The notes: a model not told the origin generated them from the sequence alone. A DNA stretch of 49,585 bases from Rhodopirellula sp. (GCA_003513555.1 DOPG01000395.1:1-49585), one strand, 5' to 3'; counted from the first letter of the stretch, positions 7,506 to 16,220 are shown. Program-made: numbers and translations.

Positions 7506-8506
7506 TGAGTATCAGAAGCAAAATAGTGCGAGCGTTTACTTTGTTGGAGGTCTTGTTGACCTTGGCGATGTCGGTGGTCTTGATGGGGCTGATTGGCACA
7601 GCATTTCAGTTTTACGCAGTCGATATGAACGTGCGTAACATGGACATTCAGCAGACGCAGTTGGCGGCCTCTGTCATGCAGATGATCGAAGATGACTTGC
7701 GGGCCACGTTGCATAGTGAGCCTGCTGACATGTCAGGCCTCGAAGAACTCTTGTCCTCGAGTCTCGGTGGCGACGAGGAAGGCGGCCGGGGTGGCAGTGG
7801 CAGCGAGAGTGAAGAAGATCTCTCTGCTGCTGGTATCAGTATGGAAATGGAAGAGGAGCCGCTCGAAGCTATCGACACAACGAGCCTTGACCTGACTAGT
7901 GGTGTTGCGGTTCTGCAGACTCCAGGATTGGTTGGCAATCAATACCAGATTCAACTTGACCTGAGCCGGCTACCGCGGCTGGAGGAGTATGTCCAGATGA
8001 TGGACGAGACCATCACCGACCTTCAGGATGTGCCCAGCGATTTGAAAACGGTTGCTTATTACGTGCAGTCTGATGATTCGACAGGTGGCGTCTTGGATTC
8101 CCTTGCAGAACTTGATCCGGATGCCAGTGAATTGACTGCAGGGGGGTTAGTCCGCCGGTCGCTCGATCGCGCTGCCACCGTCGAAGCGGCCACGATGGGG
8201 AATGTCAGCACGCTCAACCAGACCGGCGACTTACTGGCTCCCGAAATCAAGTCGATTGAGTTTTCCTATTGGGATGGCCTGACGTGGCAATTGGAGTGGA
8301 GTAGCGACGAGTTCGGTGAATTACCACTCGCTGTCCAAGTCCGGATTTATATGGTTGATCCGGCTCTCGCCGCAACGGAGAACGCCGATACGATCTCTGC
8401 TTTGGGTCCGGATTCAATGCGTACTTTCTCACACATCGTCCGGCTGCCCATGGCTGTGCCAATCGAGACTGAGGAAGATGAGGATTTGTCGGAGGCTGGA
8501 TTATGA
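7505..8506 (+). CDS. gspJ: Type II secretion minor pseudopilin, GspJ type
   Basis: The signal reads SKIVRA followed by FTLLEVLLTLAMSVVLMGLI, so again Ala replaces Gly before the expected cleavage site, while Glu5 is kept. I chose the ATG at 7505, which overlaps the gspI stop; a GTG one codon earlier is possible. The product is 333 residues, longer than the roughly 200 of proteobacterial GspJ. The extra length includes an acidic, Gly/Ser/Glu-rich insert (about residues 83-120, with GGDEEGGRGGSGSESEEDLS) that is probably a disordered loop. The later part, EIKSIEFSYWDGLTWQLEWSS followed by LPLAVQVRIYMVD, is the conserved GspJ core. It precedes gspK with an ATGA overlap. Confidence 0.87.
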   Translation: MSIRSKIVRAFTLLEVLLTLAMSVVLMGLIGTAFQFYAVDMNVRNMDIQQTQLAASVMQMIEDDLRATLHSEPADMSGLEELLSSSLGGDEEGGRGGSGSESEEDLSAAGISMEMEEEPLEAIDTTSLDLTSGVAVLQTPGLVGNQYQIQLDLSRLPRLEEYVQMMDETITDLQDVPSDLKTVAYYVQSDDSTGGVLDSLAELDPDASELTAGGLVRRSLDRAATVEAATMGNVSTLNQTGDLLAPEIKSIEFSYWDGLTWQLEWSSDEFGELPLAVQVRIYMVDPALAATENADTISALGPDSMRTFSHIVRLPMAVPIETEEDEDLSEAGL

Positions 8507-10182
8507 GAAAGTCTACCAAGTCAGCACGCCACGGATTTTTCCTCGTGCTTGTTCTGATTGTTGTTGCAATCGCCACCATGGCTGTCTATTCGTTCACAGA
8601 TTTGATGCTGGCCTACGATGACTCGGCTTATCTGTCCGGAGACATCGTGCAAACGAGAGTCAACGTTGAGTCGGGTGCTGAAACAGTTCGGCTGTTGCTT
8701 TCAGAGCCTCCGGAGCTGAGAGTTGACTATGGAGGTGTATACAACAATCCACAGCTTTTCCAAGCTGTGAATGTCTCACTTGGGGATGATAATTCGACAC
8801 CCTCGAACTTCTCAATTCTTGCGCCCGGATTGAACGACGAGGGTAGATTGGCAGGATTAAGATTTGGCCTGCAAAATGAGTCCGCAAGACTTAATATCAA
8901 CGCACTTCCGATTCTGGAAAACAGTTCAGCTGGAATGATGGCTTCTGTTCTTACAGCTACTGACGAGTCCGAAGAATCAAGCGAAGGTGCAACCAGTGAT
9001 AATATCGCGGTTTCGCTCCTGTTGACCCTACCCGGCATGACTGAGGACATTGCCGATGCAATTCTCGATTGGTTGGACGAGGACGAAGAGGTGCGGCCCT
9101 TCGGTGCGGAAGCTGAGTACTACTCAACACTACCGACTCCCTACGTCCCCAAGAATGGACCCGTATTGAGTGTCGAGGAGTTATTGCTGGTTCGGGGGGT
9201 CACTCCAACGCTGCTATTCGGCGCTGATGCGAATCGCAATGGAGTTTTGGATGGCGACGAGCAACAACGTTTTGGGGCTACCGTCGAAACTGCCGGTTCA
9301 CTGGGGTGGGCAGCCTACTTGACCGTGCACGGTGCTGAGGCGAGCAAACGTCGTGATGGCAGTTTTCGAGTCAATGTGAATCAGGATGATCTTGAATTGC
9401 TTTACGAGGAGCTGTCAGGAGCTCTTGAGAATGATGACTACGCGACCTTCATTGCTGCTTATCGGATTGCTGGGCAGTCAAATTCAACAATGGCATTGCT
9501 CAGTGGAAACGGGGGTAGCGGTCAATCATCCGAGGTTGAAGGTCGTTGGACTGCCGACCTGATGGGTGAACTTGATCTCAGCGGCGGGGGGGGGACCTCG
9601 CTGACACAGGTTCTTGATTTGGTTGGCGCGACGGTAACGATTGGGAATGGTGACAACGCTAAAACCTACAGCTCTCCTTTCTCAGAGGACCTCATTTCGA
9701 TGGGTATCTATATGCCAATTTTAATGGACACTTTGACTACTCAAGAGGTCGAAGTTATGCCGGGTCGGATTAATCTAAATGAGTGCCCCGCTGAACTCCT
9801 TTACGGCATTCCCCTTTTACCGGAGGAAGCCGTTGAGGGAATTCTCGAAACGCGAGATGTGAATTCAGATGACCCAAATCGTCAGTTTGAAACTTGGCCG
9901 TTGGTCGAGGGTCTTGTGACACTGGATGAAATGAGACTACTCACGCCGTTGGTCACCTGCGGTGGCGATGTGTTTCGGGCACAAGTCGTAGGGTATTTTG
10001 AGCAAAGTGGAGTTTCGAGTCGCTCAGAGGTGATTATTGATGCAACGACCGTGAATCCCAAAATAGTCTTTTGGCGGGATTTGAGTCATTTGGGCAGAGG
10101 ATTTGATCTCTCCGTATTAGGTTCAAGGTCATTTATCGGTCTTGAAGCTGATGCGGGCGGTGAGAGTGGACAGGGGAATTGA
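8503..10182 (+). CDS. gspK: Type II secretion minor pseudopilin GspK
   Basis: This is the large minor pseudopilin that caps the pseudopilus. The leader ends SARHG and the mature chain starts FFLVLVLIVVAIATM with no Glu at position 5, as is normal for GspK. Core GspK features are LPGMTEDIADAILDWLDEDE with RPFGAEAEYY, and later MPGRINLNECPAELLYGIP, the helix-hairpin-type segment. An inserted loop DANRNGVLDGDE (about residue 241) fits an EF-hand calcium site in spacing (D1, N3, N5, D9, E12). The length of 559 residues is well above the 320 or so of the E. coli-type protein. The extra part includes a segment with GGGGTSLTQVLDLVGATVTI near the middle. The gene overlaps gspJ by four bases and is followed by a 138-base space. 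Confidence 0.88.
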   Translation: MRKSTKSARHGFFLVLVLIVVAIATMAVYSFTDLMLAYDDSAYLSGDIVQTRVNVESGAETVRLLLSEPPELRVDYGGVYNNPQLFQAVNVSLGDDNSTPSNFSILAPGLNDEGRLAGLRFGLQNESARLNINALPILENSSAGMMASVLTATDESEESSEGATSDNIAVSLLLTLPGMTEDIADAILDWLDEDEEVRPFGAEAEYYSTLPTPYVPKNGPVLSVEELLLVRGVTPTLLFGADANRNGVLDGDEQQRFGATVETAGSLGWAAYLTVHGAEASKRRDGSFRVNVNQDDLELLYEELSGALENDDYATFIAAYRIAGQSNSTMALLSGNGGSGQSSEVEGRWTADLMGELDLSGGGGTSLTQVLDLVGATVTIGNGDNAKTYSSPFSEDLISMGIYMPILMDTLTTQEVEVMPGRINLNECPAELLYGIPLLPEEAVEGILETRDVNSDDPNRQFETWPLVEGLVTLDEMRLLTPLVTCGGDVFRAQVVGYFEQSGVSSRSEVIIDATTVNPKIVFWRDLSHLGRGFDLSVLGSRSFIGLEADAGGESGQGN

Positions 10183-10285
10183 GTTTCAGTCATGGCTGGC
10201 TGGATCGAACGTGCATGGTTGCCGGATGAGTCGTGATACAGGGTTTGGTTTGCAATTAGGTTTCGTGTTCAGAGAAAGCATCTCG

Positions 10286-10303
10286 CATGAAGCCAACTTC
10301 ATG
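10286..10303 (+). promoter_or_regulatory. Perfect hairpin just upstream of gspL
   Basis: CATGAAG (10286-10292), a CCAA loop and CTTCATG (10297-10303) form a 7-base perfect stem with a 4-base loop. It ends 17 bases before the gspL ATG and just ahead of the AATGAAGTGAG stretch that must serve as ribosome-binding site. It may tune translation of gspL separately from the coupled pseudopilin genes. No T run follows, so it is not a classic terminator. Confidence 0.45.
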
Positions 10304-10320
10304 AATGAAGTGAGAAACAG

Positions 10321-12171
10321 ATGGTAAAAAAACTAGCAATTGATTGGGACGAACGTGAGCTGAGGTTGGTGGCCGCTCAGTGCAGTGGCAGCAACGTCAA
10401 AGTCATCGACGCTCGGGTGATACCAATCGAGGACAACGTCCTGCAGACGCTCAAGGCAGCTATCGATGGCCAAGGTATGGACAATACCGAAACCTTGATT
10501 GCGATCGGACGTGGTCAGGCAGAACTACGAGAACTGCAATTACCGCCTGTCCCTGAGGACGAATTGCCAGACATGGTTCGTTTTCAGGCCAGCAAGAGTT
10601 TTGCGACCGCTGGCGATAATGCGACAGTTGACTATCTGGTCACCAGTCGAACTGAAACCAGTGTCGAAATGATTGCTGCGGCCCTTGGGGCAGAGGAACT
10701 CAATGGACTTCGCGGTGTATGCGAATCGGGAAGTCTTGTCGCCAAAAGGATCTCCATCAGACCTCTTTCGGCTGCCGCTCTGTACCTGCTGAAACAGGAA
10801 CGCTCGAGTGCCAACGATACGGTCCTGATAGATTTACTTTCTGATGAAGCCGAAATTGTGGTTGCGCGGGACGGACGCGTGATCTTTGTTCGTACTGTTC
10901 GCATGCCCTCTGCGGAGGATGCACGTGGACGAGCATTAGCGGGTGAACTTAAACGCAGCTTGGTTGCCTGTGGGTCCAGTGGGACGCTGGAGCGAGTTGT
11001 TCTGTGGGGTCGAGCGGCAGTGCACTCGCAGGACGTCGAGATGCTGGTGCAAGCCACTGACAGCAAAGTTGAGGTGCTAGACCCATTCTCTCTCGTCGAC
11101 GTGGACCGAAACACGCAAGGAAGCATGCCCGAGCATGTCGGGCGTTTGGCGCCACTGGTTGGCCTCTTGGTTGCCGATGAAACAGGGGCCGATCGTCTGC
11201 TTGACTTCCTGAATCCGCGAAAGCGGGTAGAAGTGGTCGAGAGCCCCTATCGTAAATACCTGATCGCTGCAGTTCCCGTTGCCGTGGCTGCTTTGGCGGC
11301 CTTCTTTATTTACCGCCAGCTTGGAGCTCTTGATGGGCAAATTGAGGGGCTGAAAGCGGTGAACGACGATAAACAGAAAGGTGTTAAAGCGGCGGATGAG
11401 AGTATCGCACGGACCGAACTAGTCGACAAATATCTGGACGGAGATGTTAATTGGTTGAATGAAATCCGCAGACTCGCATCAAAAGTTCCTGAATCGGACA
11501 AACTGATTGTTCGCAGTGTTTCCGCCGTGAGTGACTCAAGGAATGGTGGTGGCACGATGACCATTGAAGGAGCCGTCACGAAACCTGCTGTCATCGAAGA
11601 ATTTGAGGGTGCGATTCGTGATGATTTCCGGACAGTTCAAGGCGATGGTGCAAGCGAGTTGAGAACGTCTGATCAATATCGTTGGAGCTTTACGGAAACC
11701 ATCAAAATTGATCCCAGCCATGTCCGCGATCAGCGATACATCGGGATCAGTGAGGTTCTTGAAGCGGCTGATGTTGATGTAAAGCAAGATGAAGCCGAAC
11801 AGAGTGTGGCAGAATCTGAAATGACCCCCAAAGATCAAGGGACGTCCGCGAATGATCCTGCGGCAGAAGTTGCGGAAAGTGAAGAGTCACCCAGGTTTGA
11901 TACTGAAAAAGGTGCCGTTGAGGGGGCAGGTGAACTCGCAGGTGAGTCAACCCAGGGGGATGAAAATGAAGGTGGCGAGGACTTGCCAGACACTGAAGAT
12001 CCTCCCCAGGAACAGGAACAGGAACAGGAACAGGAACAGGACACAGGTAAATCAGAGGCTGGTGATACCCCAATCGAGGGTGGGCCAGATAAAGAACCAG
12101 AAACAAGCCCCGAGCCTGAGCCAGGGGATGATGAAGTCGTTGCTGAAATTCGAACTGAGGTGAAGTCATGA
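10321..12171 (+). CDS. gspL: Type II secretion inner-membrane protein, GspL (PilM-PilN like)
   Basis: GspL anchors the cytoplasmic GspE ATPase to the inner-membrane platform. The N-terminal part (about 1-300) starts VKKLAIDWDERELRLVAAQ and has the actin-like ASKHA fold pattern of PilM/GspL, including DTVLIDLLSDEAEIVVARDGRVIFVRTV. One membrane helix follows at about 315-335 (YLIAAVPVAVAALAAFFIY). Next come a coiled coil and a PilN-like ferredoxin fold region with RSVSAVSDSRNGGGTMTIEGAV. The last 120 residues or so are acidic, low-complexity and Pro/Glu/Gln-rich, including a pure Gln-Glu run coded by a hexamer repeat. This tail is not part of known GspL and its compartment would be periplasmic. 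Its stop overlaps the next start by four bases (ATGA). Confidence 0.82.
   Translation: MVKKLAIDWDERELRLVAAQCSGSNVKVIDARVIPIEDNVLQTLKAAIDGQGMDNTETLIAIGRGQAELRELQLPPVPEDELPDMVRFQASKSFATAGDNATVDYLVTSRTETSVEMIAAALGAEELNGLRGVCESGSLVAKRISIRPLSAAALYLLKQERSSANDTVLIDLLSDEAEIVVARDGRVIFVRTVRMPSAEDARGRALAGELKRSLVACGSSGTLERVVLWGRAAVHSQDVEMLVQATDSKVEVLDPFSLVDVDRNTQGSMPEHVGRLAPLVGLLVADETGADRLLDFLNPRKRVEVVESPYRKYLIAAVPVAVAALAAFFIYRQLGALDGQIEGLKAVNDDKQKGVKAADESIARTELVDKYLDGDVNWLNEIRRLASKVPESDKLIVRSVSAVSDSRNGGGTMTIEGAVTKPAVIEEFEGAIRDDFRTVQGDGASELRTSDQYRWSFTETIKIDPSHVRDQRYIGISEVLEAADVDVKQDEAEQSVAESEMTPKDQGTSANDPAAEVAESEESPRFDTEKGAVEGAGELAGESTQGDENEGGEDLPDTEDPPQEQEQEQEQEQDTGKSEAGDTPIEGGPDKEPETSPEPEPGDDEVVAEIRTEVKS
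12007..12041 (+). repeat. CAGGAA hexamer repeat inside gspL
   Basis: Five perfect copies of CAGGAA (12007-12036) followed by CAGGA encode an alternating Gln-Glu run in the acidic tail of the GspL-like protein. The in-frame unit of six bases can expand or shrink by slippage without breaking the frame. Confidence 0.85.
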
Positions 12172-13349
12172 ATGAAAGAGAAAAGAACCTCGTCAAAATT
12201 ATCGGAACGATGTTTGTTCTGTATCTGCTTTGGTCTGGATACGGGCGTTACCAGTCCGCTGTCTCGCAACGTACGAAACAGATTGCACAGCTGACCAGCA
12301 AGCAAGCTGAATTGTCAGAGAAGGTGATGATGGGTGCCATTGCTGACGGAACGTTCGGGGAGTACATGGCACGCTCGCTTCCGAGTAACCCTGAAGCTGC
12401 ACGCAGTCAGTACCAGCAGTGGTTACTTGAATTGGTTCATGATAAAGGAATGGATAATGTTCAAGTTGACTTCACGAGTTCTCGACCCGTGGGAGGCATC
12501 TATCAGAAGGTTGACTTTCGAATCACGGGTGCGACAGATCTGCCCGAGCTGATCGGAATGATGCATGATTTTTATGCAAAAGATTACTTGCATCGGATTC
12601 GTGAATTGTCCATTGTGCCGGTCAAGAAGGGTGGGTTCACGGTTACGATGAACGTTGATGTGGTCGCCTTGGCAAATGCGCCGGATGATTTGCCTGAACG
12701 CTTAAAACCGTCTTATCGCGTTGATGCTGATGCGGATGCCTACATTGATGCGATTATGAATCGCAATCTTTATGAGCCACCAAATCAACCCCCACGTTAC
12801 AGCGGTGGACGCTCGATCGAAGCAGTCGTGGGGCGGGACTCCCCGACGCCATTGACATTCAAGGATCCAGAGGGACACAACGTCAGGTTTGAACTGGCTG
12901 AGGAGCCACCTGAGTTTGTGCGGCTTGATGCTCGAAGCGGTACGCTTCGAGTGAAGTCTGATGTGACTCAAGAGTTCGAAATTTTGGTGCGAGCGATTGA
13001 TAATGGATACCCGCAGCAGTCAACAGAACAAACAATCACTGTTCGTGTGGTCGATCCGCCACCCCCACCAGCTGAACCACCTGCAAAACCGTCGTTCGAT
13101 GACGCATCGCAGACTGTCTTGACCGCACTGGTACAAGGCAGAGATGACTGGACCGCCTGGATGCATGTGCGGACTCGTGACCAGACCCTTAAGCTGAAGA
13201 TCGGTGACAGTTTTGAAATCGGCAGCCTTAAGGGGACTGTGTTTGATGTTAATCCTCGCTACGCGACCCTTGAAATTGATGGAAGACGCTTCGAACTGAG
13301 GCCTGCTGGAAATCTGGGAGTTGCCGCAAAGCGATCTGAGGTTGATTGA
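12168..13349 (+). CDS. GspM/PilO-like platform protein with cadherin-like and PilP/GspC-like C-terminal regions
   Basis: The N-terminal third looks like the GspM/PilO component: a short cytoplasmic end MNEREKNLVK, a membrane helix (about 11-27), a coiled coil, then a ferredoxin-like region with GIYQKVDFRITGATDLPELI. After about residue 215 the chain carries a beta-sandwich with TPLTFKDPEGHNVRFEL, FVRLDARSGTLRV and EFEILVRAIDNGYPQQS, the motif order of cadherin-like or putative-Ig domains. A proline linker (PPPPPAEPPAKPS, about 298-310) leads to a C-terminal small beta domain with LKIGDSFEIGSLKGTVFDVN and YATLEIDGRRFEL, resembling the GspC homology region or PilP. So one polypeptide seems to join M-like and C-like functions. 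Domain calls beyond the M-like part are inference. The stop overlaps a TTG start of the next gene. Confidence 0.75.
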   Translation: MNEREKNLVKIIGTMFVLYLLWSGYGRYQSAVSQRTKQIAQLTSKQAELSEKVMMGAIADGTFGEYMARSLPSNPEAARSQYQQWLLELVHDKGMDNVQVDFTSSRPVGGIYQKVDFRITGATDLPELIGMMHDFYAKDYLHRIRELSIVPVKKGGFTVTMNVDVVALANAPDDLPERLKPSYRVDADADAYIDAIMNRNLYEPPNQPPRYSGGRSIEAVVGRDSPTPLTFKDPEGHNVRFELAEEPPEFVRLDARSGTLRVKSDVTQEFEILVRAIDNGYPQQSTEQTITVRVVDPPPPPAEPPAKPSFDDASQTVLTALVQGRDDWTAWMHVRTRDQTLKLKIGDSFEIGSLKGTVFDVNPRYATLEIDGRRFELRPAGNLGVAAKRSEVD

Positions 13350-14176
13350 TCCGCCTAAGGGGCAGTACTCTGCCTGTCACTGGATCAGGTCAGGAACTCG
13401 TTGCACGAAAGAATCTGTTGATCGAATCTGCCCGTGTTTCAGCGATTCACTGTCAATCGCTTTCAATTGAATACCCAGGCGGAACTCGGGCTGTCGATAA
13501 GATAAGCCTGAAGGTGAATCCCGGTGAGATCATATCGTTGATCGGCCCAAGTGGGTGCGGCAAGACAACCCTGCTGCGGCTCATGGCTGGGCTCGAACAG
13601 CCCACCGAAGGAACAGTCGGCTTGGATCCACCGGTACAAGTTGATGCCGGAGGAATTGCTTTTGTCTTTCAGCAACCTTCCTTGTTGCCATGGCGAACAG
13701 CCATTCAAAATGTGGTACTGCCGCTTGATTTGATTGGTAAAGGTTCCCCGTCAAATCGTCGCGAACTTGCATTCGAGTTGCTCAGGACGGTAGGACTGGA
13801 AAATGCGGCCACACGCTTTCCAGCTGAGTTATCTGGTGGAATGAGGATGCGTGTATCCATCGCTAGGGCTCTGGTCACAGATCCACATGTGCTATTGCTC
13901 GACGAGCCCTTTGCCGCGCTCGATGACATGCTGCGGAATCAATTGGGGCAGCTGCTCTTGGAACTTTGGGGGAAACGGCGATTTACCGTGGTAATGGTGA
14001 CTCACAATATTGCTGAGTCAGTGCTCTTGTCTCAGCGAATCGCTGTCATGCGTGAGGGGACGTTGGCGAGTGTTCTTGAAAATCCACTTCCGCATCCCCG
14101 TAATGAAGATATTCGAGCAACAGTCGGATTTGGTGAGTTTTATGGGCGTGTCAGTCGCGCGTTGCGGGGAGAGTAA
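13346..14176 (+). CDS. ABC importer ATPase, NitT/TauT (SsuB/ThiZ) type
   Basis: This is the ATPase of a small-molecule importer. Visible motifs are Walker A GPSGCGKTT, Q-loop FVFQQPSLLPWR, signature LSGGMRMRVSIARAL and Walker B VLLLDEPFAALD followed by the H-loop in VTHNIAES, as in the nitrate/sulfonate/pyrimidine-precursor class. The frame opens at a TTG (13346) overlapping the stop of the preceding secretion gene, which would give about 36 residues before the conserved fold. An in-frame TTG at 13418 behind GAAAGAAT is an alternative start, nearer the usual family length. It is followed after three bases by the permease, so ATPase, permease and binding protein form one operon that may be read through from the secretion genes. 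Confidence 0.9.
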   Translation: MIRLRGSTLPVTGSGQELVARKNLLIESARVSAIHCQSLSIEYPGGTRAVDKISLKVNPGEIISLIGPSGCGKTTLLRLMAGLEQPTEGTVGLDPPVQVDAGGIAFVFQQPSLLPWRTAIQNVVLPLDLIGKGSPSNRRELAFELLRTVGLENAATRFPAELSGGMRMRVSIARALVTDPHVLLLDEPFAALDDMLRNQLGQLLLELWGKRRFTVVMVTHNIAESVLLSQRIAVMREGTLASVLENPLPHPRNEDIRATVGFGEFYGRVSRALRGE

Positions 14177-14179
14177 TCC

Positions 14180-14986
14180 ATGACTGAAGTTCTTGCACCG
14201 CGGCGGCGTGAGGTCCTCGTGAGTATTAGTTTGGTTACATCCGTCGCGTGCGTTGTGCTTGGCGTTTGGGAGTTCATTGTTTGGAAATTTGATTTGCCGA
14301 AGGCACTCTTGCCGACGCCTGGACAATGCTGGGATGCGGCTGTGTCAGAGCGAGTTGCCTTGTTTCGAGCCACCATTTCTACTGGTTTTGCAGCGTTCAG
14401 TGGCTTGTTGGTGGCTGTTGCTGTGGGTTATGGACTTGCCGTTATCTTTAGCCAATCTCGAAGCCTTCGGCTGGCCTTGTTTCCATACGTCATCCTGTTG
14501 CAGACGGTTCCGATCGTGGCCATTGCACCGTTGCTGATCGTATGGAGCGGATACACATTTCGCACCGTGCTCATTGTTACCGCTATTGTATGCCTGTTTC
14601 CAATCGTCAATAGCGTCACGGGGGGGTTGCTGAGCACCAAGCAGGATACAAACGATTTGTTTCGATTGTATGGAGCGGGACGTTGGAAGCGTTTGCTGCA
14701 TCTGCAAATCCCATCTTCGGTCAATCATTTGATGCTCGGTACGAAGACCAGCAGCGGATTGGCTGTGATTGGTGCGATTGTTGCAGAGTTTTTCGTCGGA
14801 AATAGCACCTCCTATGATGGCCTCGGAACGCTCATGACGGGGTGGGCCAACTTGCTGAAAACTGATGCTTTGGTATCCGCTGTTTTTGCATCAGCCATGC
14901 TGGGTGTTTTGCTGTTTGGCACAGTTCATTTGATCTCGGCTGTCTTCCTGCAACGTTGGACAAAATTCGCAACGACAGCTGGTTGA
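14180..14986 (+). CDS. ABC importer permease, NitT/TauT (SsuC/ThiX) type
   Basis: This is the membrane subunit of the importer, 268 residues with about six membrane helices. The coupling-helix region reads NDLFRLYGAGRWKRLLHLQIPSS, the EAA motif of binding-protein-dependent permeases. Further family marks are LLIVWSGYTFRTVLIV and GAIVAEFFVGNSTSYDGLGTL, the latter typical of SsuC/TauC/ThiX permeases. The ATG at 14180 has a good ribosome-binding site (GGAGAG, 6 bases upstream). It lies between its ATPase and its binding lipoprotein. Confidence 0.92.
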   Translation: MTEVLAPRRREVLVSISLVTSVACVVLGVWEFIVWKFDLPKALLPTPGQCWDAAVSERVALFRATISTGFAAFSGLLVAVAVGYGLAVIFSQSRSLRLALFPYVILLQTVPIVAIAPLLIVWSGYTFRTVLIVTAIVCLFPIVNSVTGGLLSTKQDTNDLFRLYGAGRWKRLLHLQIPSSVNHLMLGTKTSSGLAVIGAIVAEFFVGNSTSYDGLGTLMTGWANLLKTDALVSAVFASAMLGVLLFGTVHLISAVFLQRWTKFATTAG

Positions 14987-15142
14987 TAACCTGGATGCAA
15001 GCTTCTGCTGCATCTGCTGTTTCCGATGAAGTCCACGCCCGAGTCCGAATTTTTTCTGTCACCGAAGGTAAGGGGCTTCCCTTGTTCAAGCTCTGAGAGT
15101 GATACTGTGTTGGTATTTCACTCACTCGGAGGTTGTGTTCCC

Positions 15143-16159
15143 GTGATCCGTGTCATCGCTTTTACGTTCGGGCTCGTCATTCTGGTCATGAGTGGCTGTG
15201 ATTCTTCGCCTACATCACCCACTTCCGTGGGTGAGGGATCTGGAAAGAGTTCTACGGAGACTTCATCTGCTGGTTCGCCTGTGGCAATTCAATTGAATTG
15301 GTATCCGGAGTCTGAGCATGGAGGAGTGTTCCAGGCAGAGGCCGATGGAGCCTATCAGACTGCCGGCTTGAAGGTCGATATCAGGCCGGGGGGGCGGAGC
15401 GCGCCCGTCGCGCAGGAACTGGCCTTGGGGCGGGATCAGTTTGGTTTTGCCAACGCGGATGATGTGGTTGTTTACCGTCGGCAAGGATTGGATGTCGTGG
15501 CCGTGTTGGCCGCCATGCAAGACAACCCACGATGCATCCTTGTTCAGGAAAAAAGCGGTGTGGAATCGTTGAATGATCTAGCTGGCTTGACGCTGCAGTG
15601 CCAAGCTGGACGACCCTACCTGGAATTCATGCGGTCCAAAGGACTCTTGGATAAAGTGAAAGAGGTACCCTACTTCGGCTCTGTGGCTCCACTTGTTGCT
15701 GATCCGAAAATTGCAATTCAGGGCTACAGTTGCGCTGAGCCACTACTGGCAGAACAAGAGGGTGTGAAGGTTCGAGTGCTGATGGTCAGCAAACTTGGGT
15801 GGAACCCTTACTCCAGCGTGTTGATCACAACCGGCAAGCTAATCAAAGAACAGCCCGAACTGGTAGGTGCTTTTGTCAAAGCAACGCAAGCAGGTTGGGA
15901 GTCCTATTTGGAGGATCCCACCAACGGCAATGCTGACATTCTGGCTGCGAACGACCACGGTATGACGGCCGAAGTGCTCAAGTATGGGAGCGAGCAGATG
16001 CGAAACCTTGCAAAGCCCCCCGGAGATCAATCCAAGGCGTTTGGTCATATGTCGCTTACACGTTGGACCGGGCTGATTGAGCAGATGGATGCACTGGACC
16101 CGGCGCAGGCCAAGTTGGTCAAGCCTGAGGATTGTTTTACCGACCAATTTCTCCAGTGA
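15143..16159 (+). CDS. ABC importer substrate-binding lipoprotein, NMT1/THI5 type
   Basis: This is the solute receptor of the importer, tethered to a membrane. I chose the GTG at 15143: it has GGAGG about 10 bases upstream and gives a lipoprotein signal VIRVIAFTFGLVILVMSGC with lipidation at the Cys of MSGC. A longer frame from ATG 15026 would bury the signal 39 residues inside and is less likely. The mature protein begins with a Ser/Thr/Gly linker, then AIQLNWYPESEHGGVFQAE, the signature of THI5-like receptors such as ThiY that bind thiamine-pyrimidine precursors. Other landmarks are QFGFANADDVVVYRRQG and GFVKATQAGWESYL-like helices. A thiamine-precursor role is plausible but there is no thi gene or visible TPP riboswitch here, so nitrate-, sulfonate- or other NMT1 ligands remain open. 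Confidence 0.86.
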   Translation: MIRVIAFTFGLVILVMSGCDSSPTSPTSVGEGSGKSSTETSSAGSPVAIQLNWYPESEHGGVFQAEADGAYQTAGLKVDIRPGGRSAPVAQELALGRDQFGFANADDVVVYRRQGLDVVAVLAAMQDNPRCILVQEKSGVESLNDLAGLTLQCQAGRPYLEFMRSKGLLDKVKEVPYFGSVAPLVADPKIAIQGYSCAEPLLAEQEGVKVRVLMVSKLGWNPYSSVLITTGKLIKEQPELVGAFVKATQAGWESYLEDPTNGNADILAANDHGMTAEVLKYGSEQMRNLAKPPGDQSKAFGHMSLTRWTGLIEQMDALDPAQAKLVKPEDCFTDQFLQ

Positions 16160-16184
16160 CCTGACGACAAACTTGTTGGGTCAC
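16156..16184. terminator. Weak hairpin between convergent genes
   Basis: GTGACC (16156-16161, overlapping the stop) and GGTCAC (16179-16184) form a 6-base stem around a 17-base loop. It sits between the importer operon and the convergent kinase gene, where a terminator is expected. There is no T run, so it is a weak candidate only. Confidence 0.2.
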
Positions 16185-16220
16185 ATTACCGTCATCAGTA
16201 TCGCTTTAACGCGTAGCCAG

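Noticed and set aside
11835..12305. Minus-strand frames opposite the gspL tail (Ser/Pro-rich)
   Set aside because: They are mirror frames of the low-complexity tail; the plus-strand frame is continuous with a known GspL layout.
15026..15142. Longer start for the importer binding protein
   Set aside because: It would place a clear lipoprotein signal 39 residues inside the chain; the GTG at 15143 has GGAGG in place.
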